Source of the DNA: Lingula anatina
Taxonomy: Eukaryota > Brachiopoda > Lingulata > Lingulida > Lingulidae
NCBI RefSeq assembly: GCF_001039355.2
Contig: NW_019775512.1
Span: forward strand, 41,595 to 105,594
Length of the DNA stretch: 64,000 bases
Reading direction: 5' to 3'
How positions within the stretch are numbered: the stretch's first letter is position 1; every line of letters begins with the position of its first letter. This document shows, piece after piece, positions 1 through 12,795 of this stretch. The position numbers and the translations under genes were made by a program. The notes under the pieces were generated by a model. It had not been told where the DNA came from, did not search any database, and saw only the letters and a program-made list of their open reading frames with translations.

Positions 1-869
1 ACCCATTTTACCTGGCCTAAGGATTAAGTATGCAGTGTGCATAAATTAAAGTAGTTCTGTTAATTAACCTGTATCATCAGAGCATACATATCTTTGCTTG
101 GTCTATATTTGTTCTTGCCTGTCAACATAATTGTGTATACATGTCAAAGTAGGTAGTGGCAAACTGTAGCTGTTTTACAGTCCTGATATGCCACCATTTG
201 AGGTATCAAAACATATTTGATTATAGATATCAAAGAATGGCTGTCGAAAAGGAAAGGGTGTGTATGGTAATGTCAGAAACATTAATGGAGCAGGTCTTTT
301 GGTCAGCATTGAAGTTAGTGAATACTTTTATATAAGCTTAGGGTTTGTATTCTTTGTTTTAGAAATTTGTAAGGTAAAGAATTTACAGTTGTTTTGAAAC
401 TAGTGTAATTTAGTTCTTGTAATATTTGCTTGCACACAGCACTTAACAGGAAAAAGAAAAATTCTTGCTTCATAGGAGAAAAGGAACGGGTGCTGCTTTG
501 TCGCTGTCGTGTGCTCATAAGTCATGTATGTACATGTGAAATGTGGGGGGACTTTATTAAGATGATAATGCTGTTGCTATTGGACAAGTGGAGAGATTTA
601 AAAACTGTTTATTCAACAAGATTATGTTAGTTAATACATTAAAAATCTATGCAACAACATGCTTATAATTTTTTAATGACACCTTTTTCAGATGGTCATT
701 TAACAGTTGTTATCTCTGGAGCTCCACATATCCATAACTCACTCCCATGATTGAAACAACAGCTGCAGCACGTCTTTTCAAAGCAGAATGAAACCATTCA
801 GTGAACAACTTTGTAGAAATAGATTTAGCAACCTTACTGTCTCATTGTGATTGGCTGGACCCATCCAAG
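1..869. other. Intergenic 5' flank of the RhoGAP gene
   Basis: AT-rich sequence with no open frame resembling a protein family on either strand. No repeat or RNA gene was recognised. The last 30 bases hold the probable core promoter of the gene that starts at 870. Confidence 0.5.
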
Positions 870-876
870 ATGGCGG
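850..876 (+). promoter_or_regulatory. Inverted CCAAT box and YY1-like site over the start codon
   Basis: ATTGG (a CCAAT box on the other strand) lies at 850-854. The start codon at 870 is embedded in AAGATGGCGG (868-877 region), the classic YY1 site seen in TATA-less housekeeping promoters where the ATG is very near the transcription start. The motifs are read directly; their function is inferred. Confidence 0.45.
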
Positions 877-2801
877 TTATTTTGCGGACCATTACCCTTG
901 GTTGTGGCTCAAGTCGTGACAGCGATACTCCAAGGTTTCCAAAGTAAGTTTATGTGAGGATGCAATTTAATAATAAATGTAATGTGAGCTCGCTTGCAAT
1001 AAATGTGGTCTCTTTATTTTGAAAGATGCTCTATTTTTTTCAGAAAAAAAAAACTATAAGAAGATGGGGATTGTACACAGTAGTGGTAGCATAATTATTT
1101 TGGACAGCCAAAAATATTTATTATGAGACCTTATCACGTTAGGGAATATTCAGGGTCTAGTTGATTTGTGATTGATTGATTGATTTATAAGATCTTTTGG
1201 CTGCTTTTTAATTTCATCATCACTGTTATTTCCTAGGGTCAAATTTGGGGTTCCATTGGACCAAGCATTTAAAAATGGAATTGTCACAGAGCCCTTGGAG
1301 GTAGGTGTTTTTAAATTTTACAACCTTTTCATGTGCATAAAAACAGGAGATATCTAGCAAATATTATTTTATCTACAAATCTTTTGGATTTGTATCCTGA
1401 GATTCAGATTATTGCAGACAATCAAGGGGGCCAGTCTACTTTGAGCCTCTGACTTCCACTAGGGTTTTAGACTGTTCATCATCCAAAGCAACAAGACTGA
1501 TTATGTTCAGCAGTTCAAAGTGTAATATCTGTTGGCAGATTTTAAATGCTCTATGGCAACATATTATCTATATGGATGATAGAAGCCTCTTCTCCATATA
1601 ATCAATTGAATGGCAATTTGTGATTGGTATGGTACCTTAAAAGAATAACAGAACAACACTAATTGATAAGAAAGGCTGGGGTAGCGCTAACACTCGCCAA
1701 TTTAGCCAAATGCTAAAACTGGCCTTAATTGGCTAAGAAAATGGGCTTGATTTGACTAGTTTTAGTCAAATTATAACCATTTTGATAACAAATTGACAAA
1801 AAAGTGGTGATTTGGCTAAGTGAAAAAAATTGCTAGCGCTACCCCAGAAAGGGCTTGTGACTTTAAAGCTTAGAAAAAATATTTGTCATTTAGATTGATC
1901 TTATTTACACATTATATGTAATTGCCTGTCATTTGGCAAATTTTATAATTGTTTTTGATTGTTGATTTTATAACCAGAAATAGTCTTTCTTATAACCATA
2001 ATTCTTTTTAATACATCTTCTAACTTTCAACTTTTATTTATCTTTCAGGAAATCATAGTAGTATTGGCACGAGAAGGTGTGGCATCAACAAACATCTTCC
2101 GCAAGCCAGGCAATCCCACAGATCTCAAACGTATTGTGAAACGATTAGCAGAAGGAAAACAAATCATTACATCAAATTATAATTTTTATACATTATCTTC
2201 TGTATTGAAGGTAAGGTGCTGCTTAGATAATTGGGAAAAAGCAATATTAAGCATTTGGAAAATGTTATCCTTTTTTTGTTATTTTGTGTTTTTAGCATTT
2301 TACAGCTGTTTTAGTGATATGAGGAATGACATATTGAAAAAAAACATTGTGAAATTGTTTTAGGGTCACTTTTTCCGAAATCAAAATTAGGACTTCTGCA
2401 GAGAATCGTCCATGTTGCAGAGCTAGATAGGATTTAAGACTCACACATTATTAAGAAGATTTAGTTTTTGTAAAAAAAAATTGACTTCCTCTTAAGTTGT
2501 GATGCAAAAGTTTCTTGGTGCATCCTGCTGAGATGGAAGCTTGCCCAGGGCAATCCTCAATAAACGATTGTTCTGTTAAATAGAAACTGTGTAAGATGAA
2601 TTTAATTGAGGCTCTTGTGCATATTTACTATGATTGATGGAATATGTGAGATGAATTGAGCCAAAGTAGTAACAATTTTTGGAGAGATTGAAGACTAAAT
2701 GTAGCGATTCTACAAATTGTTAATAAGGTACTCCCATCACTTGCAGGTGTTATTCAAGTTCTGTTGTCAATAACACTCCCTGCCACACACACACACACAC
2801 A

Positions 2802-2844
<43 letters not shown>

Positions 2845-5800
2845 CAGCACATGGAATACTTTGATAGTTTCTTGGTCTTTTCAGCTGCTGCCTTATTAGA
2901 TAACTAGTATTATTGAAACTCTACAGTAAGACACATACTGGTTTGGCATAGGGATATGTCATCCATTAAGAAATGTAATAAGAATGAGTTTAAAGGTATA
3001 AAACCAGGCATTGCAGCAAAGAATAATTGCAACATGGCACATAGTTGAAGCATGTCGTTTTTCAAGAGGAAATTGATGCTCATGTAATGTTGAAAATGGA
3101 AAATGTCAAGCCACTTTAAGTTTTTCACATATAAAAATTGTTTCCAGTGAACAAAGTTTTCATCAAGCAGTCATTTTATCAGTATTTTGTGAAACAGTTA
3201 AAATATATTCAATGTAATGTTTTCATCTTTGCAGAAATTTTTGCTCAAGATTCCTGGAGGAGTATTTGGTGAAGAGGGAGAGGGACTTTTACTACAGGCA
3301 ATGGAAATACCTGATACAATGGAAAGATATGAAAAGATTCATAAGTAAGCATCTGATATGTTGCTCTCTAATCTGTAATTTGACAATATTTTTGTTTGGG
3401 TGTGACATCTAACTAATACATTAGGCAAAAATGTTTTTTAAAAATGCTAACACTTTCTGAGCTAAAATTTACATTTGATTATCTGAATAGAATTTTTAAT
3501 AGATTCATTGTCTTAACTTTATTATTCAGTGAAGAGTGCAAATTGTTTTCAGTTGCCAATGGTTCAAGTGACTCACTTAATCATTTTCAGATTCTTAGAT
3601 AAGAAAAAAAATAGAGATTAGATTTGTGCTTATGACTTTGATGTTTATAATTTGAATAAGTTGGAGGACTGCATACTGTGACGGTGTGCAAGGATCACTG
3701 TGGGTGATAGTGACCACTTACTCCATGCCTAGAACACTTTTCAGTAAACCTTTGTGTAGTTTTTTACCCACTTAACTCTACTACCACCATCCCATCCTTG
3801 TTGTTTGTGCTTAAAATGACTTGAATATCAGCATGACAATCACCATTTTCCTTGTGACCTTGTAACACACCTTGCACACCAGATGTAAAGAGAATCTGAT
3901 TTGGAGTCCACCATCTTAACCTGATACTAACTGACATGCATTTATCATATCATATTCTACACACATAAGCATATGTAAAAATAATTTCTGCATCCTTTAA
4001 CATAAAATAAGGTGTTAACCTTTATCATTTCAGATACTTCATGTCCCTAAGCAAAAGCTCACAGCGCTTTCTAGCATTATTATTTGGGACATGGTTCCGT
4101 GTAGTGCATCATTCAGAAATCACTGCCATGTCTGGTGAGGCCTTAGCTCGCAGTGTAACAGGAAGTATGTTTCACACTTGCTCAGATGATCCAACAAAGG
4201 TCGCAAAGGCATCCAAAGTAATGCAGTTCTTGATTGAGAACTTTGCAGTCTCAAATATGTTTGGTGTCGAGAATATTCAGTATTTCGTAGAGCGGACCAA
4301 CTCAGGGATTCATGTGACTCATAAGTTTAAGTATGAATACAAATATCCATCTGAAGAATTAGTGCCAAGTAAGTGAGATCTTCTCAACGAAGTGAAACTA
4401 TATTTTCTATCTTATTCAAAAGTCTGTAGGGTTTTCTTAGAGTGCATTTTATTTGATATGCACATATGCAGGTTTCCTCAAATATATGATTTGTGAAAAA
4501 TATGTGATTAACACAGCCATACCTACACACACTGGACAATAGAAGTGTCACCCCCTAAATCAGAGTAATCAAAGTAGGCAGATCTTGGGTAGTTATAATG
4601 CCTGGTCTACTTATAGTGTGACTAATGAGTGTAAAACCGCTGTACCATGGAATTGTATTGTTGGTCTTGTACATGTACAGTAAATGTTATTCCTGTCTTC
4701 CTCCAATATGGCAAAATACAGGCAATTATCTAATGATTATAGACGTCAAGTTATTAACCTGAAGAGGCGGAATATAAGCAATGTCAGAATATCAATACAG
4801 TTGAATTGTTCAGTCAGAACCGTGTAGAGGGTCTGGTCTCGGTATAAAAACACTGGATCAAGAGACAAATTGCCTCTGATGGGTCGTCCAAGAAAAACTA
4901 CTGACCGTGAAGACTGACGACTGATTTTGATGTCCAGATTGTCAAAGTTCGACATTGCTTGTCAGTTGACAACACAGTGGGTGTCGGTTACATGCTCAGA
5001 GAGTGAACAGCAGGTTAGCAAGACTGAAACCTCTTATATCGTTACAAAACAGGCAACATAGAGTGAACTAAGGCCAACAGGATCTGGAACCGGACAGTCC
5101 ATGACAATTGGTCCTAAATAGTTTTTCTGATGAATGTCGCTTTGGTCTGACCTCTGATGACAGACAGGCCCGATGCTGGCAAACTGCTGGTAAAGCATTT
5201 GAACCACATGCACTGAGTTTTCGAACCCGGAGCAGCATATCTATCATGGTGTGGGGCTGCATCAGCATCCATGGCGTGGGTGAATTGGTAGTGGTTGATG
5301 GAAACATGAATAACCAGAAATATATCGATGTTTTGGAGTCAGGCTTGCTATGTTTGGTGACAGGAATTCTTCATTTGTTCACCAGGATGACAATGCTCCT
5401 TGTCACAGACACAGAGCAGTTGATGATTGGTTTGACCAACAGGACATTCGCAGGGTGGTGTGGCCTGCCCTGAGTCCAGATGCAAAAATAATAGAAAATT
5501 TGTGGAATGATATGTCACAACTTTTGACAAATGCCCGTCCAACCAGCAGACAAACTCTGTTAGATTCAGTGTTTCATGCTTGGGCCAGCATAAGCTCTGA
5601 ACGCATCAGACAATAATGTGAATCCTTGCCTCGCAGACTGGCAGCTATTATTAGGTCATGTGGCTATGCCACTAAGTACTAATTTTGGACTTGAAACTGC
5701 ATTGGTAGAATGTATGTTTTGTTCTCATTTTGTGTTTTTTTTTTTTTTGTGAAATTTGATGTTAATAAAATGATACCAGGAGCATATCATTCCACAGTCA

Positions 5801-8800
5801 TTTATCTCCCCCAAAGTAATGCTTCAGTAGGGGTGACACTTCTATTGTCTAGTGTGTGTACATGTGAAATCTCATGTTGATTTTTAGTCATATCACCAGA
5901 TATGTACCTTTACAGACTTTTAGATAGAGCTAAAGCATGATTAATTAACTATGAGCTTTTTCAACATTCTACACAGTAAATATTCCAACTGCTTACTACT
6001 AATACGACATATATATTTTCTTATATTTATTGTATTTTATCTAAAGAGTTGTACCTGAAACTTATCAGTGCACATTCTTTCTGTTTCTTTAAACTTTGGA
6101 TGTTTCAAAATTTAATCTGATGATGCATGGATTTCATTTGCACTTAGCTATCTACCTTTTTAATATCGATTTAAAGGGATAATAACTCTGAGATCTATAT
6201 TTCACAATAAAAACATTGTAGACAACTCATAGAAATATAATATATTCTGTTTTACCACAAAAACGGCAGTTATAGCTGTTATTCTGATATCTGTGCTTGT
6301 TATTGGACCACGTGACCTCCAAAGATGGCTATACTCTGTAATAATCTCTTGAGAGATTATAACAAAAAAAAAAAAAAAACTAAATTTTTAGAAAAAAAAA
6401 AAAAAAACGGGGACTAATATTGAATTTAGAAATGGATTCATTAACCATTGGTAAGTATTGGAAAATTGTTTACTACAGGAAAATTCATTTTTTGGCCAAA
6501 ACAAACAGTTATTATCCCTTTAAGTCTAAAAACAGCATAAAGATCAAATACAAAGCAAAAATATACTTAAAACAATTAATCCTAAACAGGCTGCATCTGA
6601 AATTTAATCAGTTGAGCAACTTTTAAATCATACACTTCTTTGACTGTTTTGTTCATTTTTGTGTTTTGTTTTATATAGCTATAATCTAATCAGTAGTAAC
6701 CACAGTTATTTTTACTAAAGAATAGTAATGTTTGATACTAACATTCAACTGGTATTTCCAATAGAGCATGAAAGGTTTTCAATACACCTATGACATTACT
6801 GTCATAAATGGTAAGCATATTGAATTCTGAGTATGTTTCACTTGCCAGTAAACCAAAATGATCAAAGAACTTGCATATGTATATTTTAGGTATCATTAGC
6901 AGTAAACAAAAAATAATTAGACATCATGAAATGAAATCGACTTCAAAAGAATTTAGCAGCTTTCAGTAGAATAGATACTTTGACCAATCTGGATAAAACA
7001 AAATCCTCTCATTCTTCACTCTGAGTGTCTGTCCAATACAGTACACTAGATAGCTTCTGTGCAGGCACTTTTTACTTTGTCCTCTCTACCTCCAGCTTGG
7101 AATGAAGGTTTTTTAAAATTTATTTATTTATTTATTATTTTTTTTTTTTTTTTGGGGGGGGGGGGGTTAAAATTGGTAACCACCTTAAACAAGAAACATT
7201 TGTGGGGTTTGAGAACAGAGCTCTCAGAACCATTTTGTGTCACATCAGAGCAACTTGATATAACATCTTGAAGGAAATTTTTTGCATCCACCAGTTCTCA
7301 ACCAATAAGAGTGCAGAATTAGAGGACCAAACATTATTCTGGCTGATACTGTGGCAAGCATGTTTATGATGTGAATTTATTGCACTTTGTAATTTCTCCC
7401 TTGCATGATAATGAACCTTTTTCTTGCATGCTTGCATTACCAGGAGAAAAATCCTTGAAGTTATTTTCGCTAGTCCTCCAGACTGAAGCCAAGAAACGGG
7501 GCTTCCATGTTGATATGGATGGTAAGAATATATAATACTAAAAACAGATTGGTTGTGTCATAAACATAATGCATTGGTGTTTGTGTAACTTGCAAGATGT
7601 TGGTAAATAGTAGATAATGCGTAAATAAGTAGGATGGGTGCAGTATCCTAAAGTCATGATAAAAGACAGATTTGTAGTATGTTTTTTGTCAGCTGGAGTA
7701 GTTACATTATATGCCTGTTGATGTCTATTGTGCCATCCACATTCTGACTGTCATAGATCTTTATAATGATATTATATCCCCTTAGCAGCACTGAGTGCAT
7801 TGTGACATAATAAACTTGTTCCTCTTTGGCTAATGCATGTGGATAGAATAAGACGTAGTTTTGCCATCTTTGAATTATGTATCTTAACAGTGTCAGATGT
7901 GCAGCACTCTTCCTTACAACCATCTTCTGCACTTTTTTCTTGCTTTTGCAACAATTTTGCAATCAGTTTGTGAACATTTTTTGATTCAAAATAATCAATT
8001 AATATAAGCATTATCAATAATTTTTTATGAATTAATTAACTCATGTTATTCGATTAAGTGGACTTTTATTACTGTTAATACATGATTGAAGAATTTTTAT
8101 AATTGTCTAATCTACCTGTATATAAAAAAAGTTAGACTTTTTTACCAAAACATTTTCAGCAGTGACGTCAGAGCAGTTTGCGATGACAGCAAGCGAGCTC
8201 AAGCAAAGAAGGCAGCAGACATCATTATCCTCACCCCAACAACCACAGCAGCACAAAGAGACGCTCTCTGGTAGTAACATGGGAAAAGGTGACTGTGAAA
8301 ATTGCCCTCCCACAGGACAAGGCGGGTTGGCCAATAAACAGGTAGAGGCCGTAGAGATCCATACGGCACCTCCTTTAAGACGCCCTGTGTCCCAGCAGGT
8401 GGCGCCCTCTCACAGAGACCGTGCTTCTACTGCCCCTTACTTCCTGTCTCCTGTCCAGCAGAAGTACTTGCACAATGCAACCTCCCTATCTGCACCTGAT
8501 GTTAACAAGGTTGGTTCAGGGGCTACTGCTTTGCACACCAGGTTTTCTTGACTGTGTTTTTGGAAAAAAATGGTCATAATTGTGTATAGATGCTGTAGCT
8601 GTAGAATAGTTTGAATATGTTCATAACTATTTTTTGAATACATATTTTTCAAAAATACAGTCCATGTGCAGAGAACTATAATAATGTGAGTAAAATGTAT
8701 TTGTTGCTCCTAATCTTTAACCTCTGCCATTGAACTTGATATGAAAAAAGAATCTGAATGATTTATTATTACATTGCTAATGAATAATTTTTTTATTGTT

Positions 8801-9654
8801 AAAGGTTGGGGAACTAAACTATACTAGAAAATTTATATGCTTCTAGCTTAGCCTGATTTTTCCAATCCTAGTTACTGCTTAAGCTGCTTGAAATGGTTTA
8901 AGCTTATGCTTAGTCGCTCAGTATCTTTGTAATTAATATTCAAACAATATTGAGATATACCAGGGGATATTTTAAATTTCTGTATGGTATATAAGTGTAA
9001 AGGCTTTGGATTTTGAAATAACTTTGAATACACTGTTAAATCTTTGTGTATCAGTTTGTCTTTGTGTTAATCACAGAAAAAAGACAGTAGTTTCAGCCCA
9101 ATGTAACATGAAACTAACTCAAAATTATTCATTTCCTGTTGCAGAGGTTCCGCCGGAAGCCAGATGAATCAAAAATGCGTAAAACTTTTCAGACCAAAAG
9201 TTTGAGTCGATTTGACATAATCAAAAAGAAACAAATCCAGAGAATGCGCCAGCGCTCGAACTGGTTTCTTGGACCCTTTAACAGCATTAATTTGAGCATG
9301 GATGGTAGTGACTTTGGGGACAGAAGTCGGGACACATCTGTTAGCAGAGGGTTTTCAGAGACTGGTACATCAGATGCTGGTATGTCAGACGTAGACAGTG
9401 TTTTTACAGAACATGATCAGTCATTGGCAGAAGAGGAGGAACAGGATACATTTGTTGATGAATCTGGTGAAAACCAGCATGTCTTTTTAAGTTTACCAGT
9501 GGAAGCCTCTTCCAGTGATTGTCCTCTAGAACAGACAGACATTGCACAGATCTCTAACGGAGTTCCGGATTTGAGTGAGGTCGATTTCACGCAAGTTGAA
9601 GAGAGGTACTTTGTTACACAAACATGGTTTGAGCCCAAAAAGGGGGGCAGCTGA
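870..9654 (+). CDS. RhoGAP-domain protein, ARHGAP20/TAGAP-like, probably altered catalysis
   Basis: Eight exons join in frame to 560 codons plus stop: 870-943, 1237-1300, 2049-2210, 3235-3344, 4034-4368, 7444-7521, 8160-8509, 9145-9654. Residues about 26-200 form a RhoGAP fold. FGVPL opens it, and NIFRKPGN carries the arginine finger (R64). The KKFLLKIPGGVF stretch resembles ARHGAP20 and TAGAP, as does FLIENF near the domain end. RhoGAPs speed GTP hydrolysis by Rho-family GTPases. The conserved NLA motif that supplies the second catalytic contact reads ALA here (MSGEALARS), so activity may be weak or absent. The C-terminal half (about 275-560) is low complexity: glutamine-rich, then basic (KKKQIQRMRQR), then acidic. 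The exon 7 donor (AAG/gttggt) is weak but is the phase-consistent choice. The start lies in a YY1-like context. Family assignment is moderately sure; no vertebrate orthologue is claimed. Confidence 0.75.
1676..1847. mobile_element. Hairpin MITE with CTGGGGTAGCGCTA ends
   Basis: This 172-bp element in intron 2 begins CTGGGGTAGCGCTA and ends with its inverse TAGCGCTACCCCAG. It is flanked by a perfect 5-bp direct repeat AAAGG (1671-1675, 1848-1852), read as the target duplication. It has no coding capacity. A second, truncated copy lies at 45054-45137. Confidence 0.75.
2784..2842. repeat. (CA)n microsatellite
   Basis: About 59 bp of nearly pure CA dinucleotides in intron 3 of the RhoGAP gene. 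Confidence 0.95.
4526..5858 (+). mobile_element. Tc1/mariner transposon, decayed copy
   Basis: A 1.33-kb element inserted in intron 5 of the RhoGAP gene, in the sense direction. Terminal inverted repeats of about 30 bp are visible. The left one contains GACAATAGAAGTGTCACCCC and the right one its inverse. Both are flanked by the TA dinucleotide expected of this superfamily (4524-4525, 5859-5860). The interior holds a broken DD34E transposase. Confidence 0.9.
4709..5616 (+). pseudogene. Tc1-type transposase relic, stops and frameshifts
   Basis: From ATG at 4709 a helix-turn-helix N-terminus can be read (MAKYRQLSNDYRRQ, then a segment with NVRISIQLNCSVRTV), followed by stop codons and frame changes. 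The catalytic region is recognisable in two overlapping frames, 5108-5349 and 5350-5616. It keeps FSDECRF (first Asp), HQDDNAPCH (second Asp) and SPDAKIIENLW (Glu). There are 34 residues between the second Asp and the Glu, the DD34E spacing of Tc1. All three acidic residues survive, but the reading frame is destroyed, so the copy is not autonomous. Confidence 0.88.
6175..6519 (-). mobile_element. TTAA-flanked MITE (family 1, full copy)
   Basis: A 345-bp element in intron 5 with termini AGGGATAATAACT and AGTTATTATCCCT, a 13-bp perfect inverted pair. It is flanked by TTAA on both sides (6171-6174, 6520-6523), the target of piggyBac-type transposases. It contains two A-runs and no open frame. 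Partial relatives lie at 15111-15799 and 59310-59524 in the opposite orientation. Confidence 0.75.
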
Positions 9655-11885
9655 TCTTTTGATCTTTCTTTGGATCAAATGTGCTGGTGTTTTATTGAAT
9701 ATTAACCACAGATAAATAACAAGATATGTACTTTTGAACTATCTCTTTTAAATATTTGTGGAACAATCAAACCCTTGGTCTTTCATTATTTTTTTGCCAG
9801 AAAGGTCAAATAGGTTGTCTTTCATAATATAAAAGCTATATATAAATGGTACTTTGTTGTTTTGCTTGCCCTAAGAATTTGCTGACTAAAATGATTTAGG
9901 TTGTTTTTAAGCCAGATAGTTTATGAGCTGGTTCTCATTAGACTGATATAACAGTAACAATTACATGATGCTGAATGGTAAACATAAAATGTTGAGCAGT
10001 GGAATATCATCTAAAAGAAAGCAGATGGGGATGTTGTTGAGGGGTAATTAAATTTTAAACCATGAAATAAATATGATTCAGTATTACAATTAACTTACAG
10101 ATGATACTGTTTATTAGTTGTTGCACACTGTTGCAGCATGACAGAGCAGACATGTTTTCCCTGAACCTTTCTAGTAACATATTATAAAGGTGCATTTTTT
10201 GAATTGGTGTTTTAGAGTAAATTTTTTTGACTATCATTACAATTTTCCTCTATGGAAATCATAGCGACCGTGAAAAAAAAACTTAGGGAAACCAAATATT
10301 GTCAGATTATGCTAATTTTATAATAGAAATATAACAGAACTCTGAAGGAAATATGACACACTATGAGACAAGTCGAGTGGGACACTAAATCACTATAACT
10401 TTATAGTTGGACAGATTTTAAGAGCTGTCATTTTCACAAGAAGTTGAGCTTATTTTGCTATGTTTAGTTATTTATGTTTGTCAACTGTCTGTGCTGACAT
10501 GACTTTAAATATTGTAAATTATTTTAACAATTCCATGGGGTTTTACTCAGTGAGTGTACTGTGTTATCAATTTAAGAGCCTGTTTATTTAATGTTGACTT
10601 GCTGCTTCACATAGTTCCTTAGTGAACCATGCAGTTCACATCAACATACAGTTTTTTATAATTGTACAATGTGTTGTGTGGAGATTTGGTAGAGCAGTTA
10701 CAAGTAAAACATCTCATGATCGGCTTATGCTGTTACTCTGATGCATTCCAGTACTTAAATTATAAGAAAACAAGTTATTTATCTAAGTAGAAGTTGTAAG
10801 GAAGTATATTTTGTTTTAATCCTAATTATTGTAGTAATTGATATTTTACATAGAAGATGATTTAGATATTTTAGTTTATTTTCAAAGAAACATGTTGAAA
10901 AGAGTATTAACACTTTTTCAACCAAAGTGTGGAAGGCCGTGGATAATTTTGTCCATTTGCTTCCAATGTGTATTCCATTGGTGTGCTAAATTGAAGTTAT
11001 TTGTGTCACTGATACTTCTGTTTTACATTAAGATGCCTTTGAGGTGCTCTAAGGAGAAAGAGGGGCATCATGAATTAGATTTTTGATATGTACAAGTTTT
11101 CTGAGAAGCAGAGACTATTTAAGTATCCTAGATATGATATAACAGTGAAACAAGGTAGCAAAGCAGTTAAACTGTGGCTTTTAAGTAAACAGCAAGACAG
11201 ACTGTAAAGTAAATGCTATAGGCAGTATGACTGTGACATTTAAATGGCTGGTTGTAGTCAGCCATTGCCTTCCTTTTCAGCAGGGATTAAATTTTTATCT
11301 TATTCAATATTAATCTGTTTTCAAATTTGATGTTTTTGCACATTCAAAGTGATTTTAAAGCAGTTCCACAGCAATTTCACTGATACACAGTGGGCACTTA
11401 TTTCTATCAATTTTAAAGTGATCTATTTATCAAATCATTCATTTAGTACTCCCATTTGGGGTTTGTATATTTGGGTGCTGTTGTACAGGAATTTGTCATT
11501 GTAACATTGATTTTTAAGTATTGGTGTATATACTTGTGTAAATATGCATATGTTTCTGTGTGATATGGTAGCTTTGTTTTATTTTGAATATTTTACTGGT
11601 TGTGCAGCCTGTTTTTTCTAATGGAACCCGAGCACTGTTTAAACATAATTGAACTGCAAGATAGCTTTTTTTTTAAAATGGTATTTGAATTGATATACAT
11701 GTGGCATTATTGCAATATGTTTGTGATCTCGTCATGTTCTGCTAATTCTACTGATGTGTTTTAAATTATCTTGTGCATTGCAAATATATTGAACATATAA
11801 AACATGGCCCTCATACATTTTGATTTTTAAAAATGATTTTTGTTGCTGAAGCTTTCAATAAAGAAATCTGTTAAATAAAACATTG
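9655..11885 (+). other. Long 3' UTR of the RhoGAP gene
   Basis: There is no further splice or coding signal after the stop at 9652-9654. The first convincing poly(A) signals are AATAAA at 11857-11862 and 11874-11879, implying a 3' UTR of about 2.2 kb. The sequence is AT-rich with many T-runs. The extent is inferred from the signals only. Confidence 0.5.
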
Positions 11886-12576
11886 TCATTCAGAGGTGTA
11901 TAATCTGCATTTAAAAAGAAAGATACATAAATATATCGGAGAACATCTAGCTTGTTCTCAAAATAAACATTTTCAAAGTTTATGAAATGTATTTTACATA
12001 AAGTATGACTCACTGGCTCTTTTTAGGTAAAATATTCTATAATGTAATATGCTTTGTACCAGGAACAGTTCACACTGAAAAACAAAGTGAATTTGTTAAA
12101 AAAAAAAAAAAAAAAAACCCGGAAGGCTCACCATCATTTTAAAACAATTGTTAGGCTTAGAAAACGAAAATAAATACTTTCTACTCTAACCTCTATGTGA
12201 ACACCAAAAACTGACAAAACTGGGAAATAAAATAAAACGTTACTATTTATAACTGACTTTACCATCACTCATTTCATATTTAGAACTTCAGACCGCAAAA
12301 TTAAAGACCACATTCAATCGAGTTTTAGAAGTTTTCATTTGCACCTACATCTTTGTTACACTAAGGAATTTAATCATCTATTGATAGGCAATTTTTGCCA
12401 ACAATAACCTCCGGACACAAAAAAAAATTAAACCTTTGGGGAAAATAGCATAGCTATATTTTTAATCATAGTGAAAGATAAAATTATTCATCTAAATATC
12501 GGTGAAATATGTACTTTTAGATCTACAGAAATATTCTCGGAGAAACTAGCAGGGTTGCAAATCGAAAGTAAACGGT
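11886..12576. other. Intergenic, no gene seen
   Basis: AT-rich spacer between the RhoGAP 3' end and the next gene's promoter. It contains a 20-bp A-run near 12100. No family-like reading frame was found on either strand. Confidence 0.5.
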
Positions 12577-12605
12577 TGACGTCATTAGTGTCAACCAATG
12601 GGCGG
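12577..12605 (+). promoter_or_regulatory. CRE, CCAAT and GC-box cluster
   Basis: A perfect cAMP-response element TGACGTCA (12577-12584), a CCAAT box (12595-12599) and GGGCGG (12600-12605) lie within 29 bp, about 190-220 bp upstream of the start at 12796. This is a typical proximal promoter arrangement. The motifs are seen directly; use in vivo is inferred. Confidence 0.55.
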
Positions 12606-12795
12606 AAGGCATAAGTCCCATGAGGCTCGGAGGAAGCCCGCGGCTGACAAAGAGGCCTTTTATTCCCAGTAGAATCAGATCGCACAGATGCAGGCATAAG
12701 CCGACATAACTTTAGGAAAATCTCCAAACTTAACACAACAAGTGAAGTGATCAACCATTTTGACGTTTATCGGCTTGTCAATCCAGGACAGTGTC

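Noticed and set aside
6420-6626. Frame in the TTAA-type MITE
   Set aside because: It lies in the transposon and its flank, is Lys/Tyr/Ile-rich, and is not shared by the other copies.
10838-11086. 82-codon frame in the RhoGAP 3' UTR
   Set aside because: No conserved features. Position between the stop codon and the poly(A) signals fits UTR.
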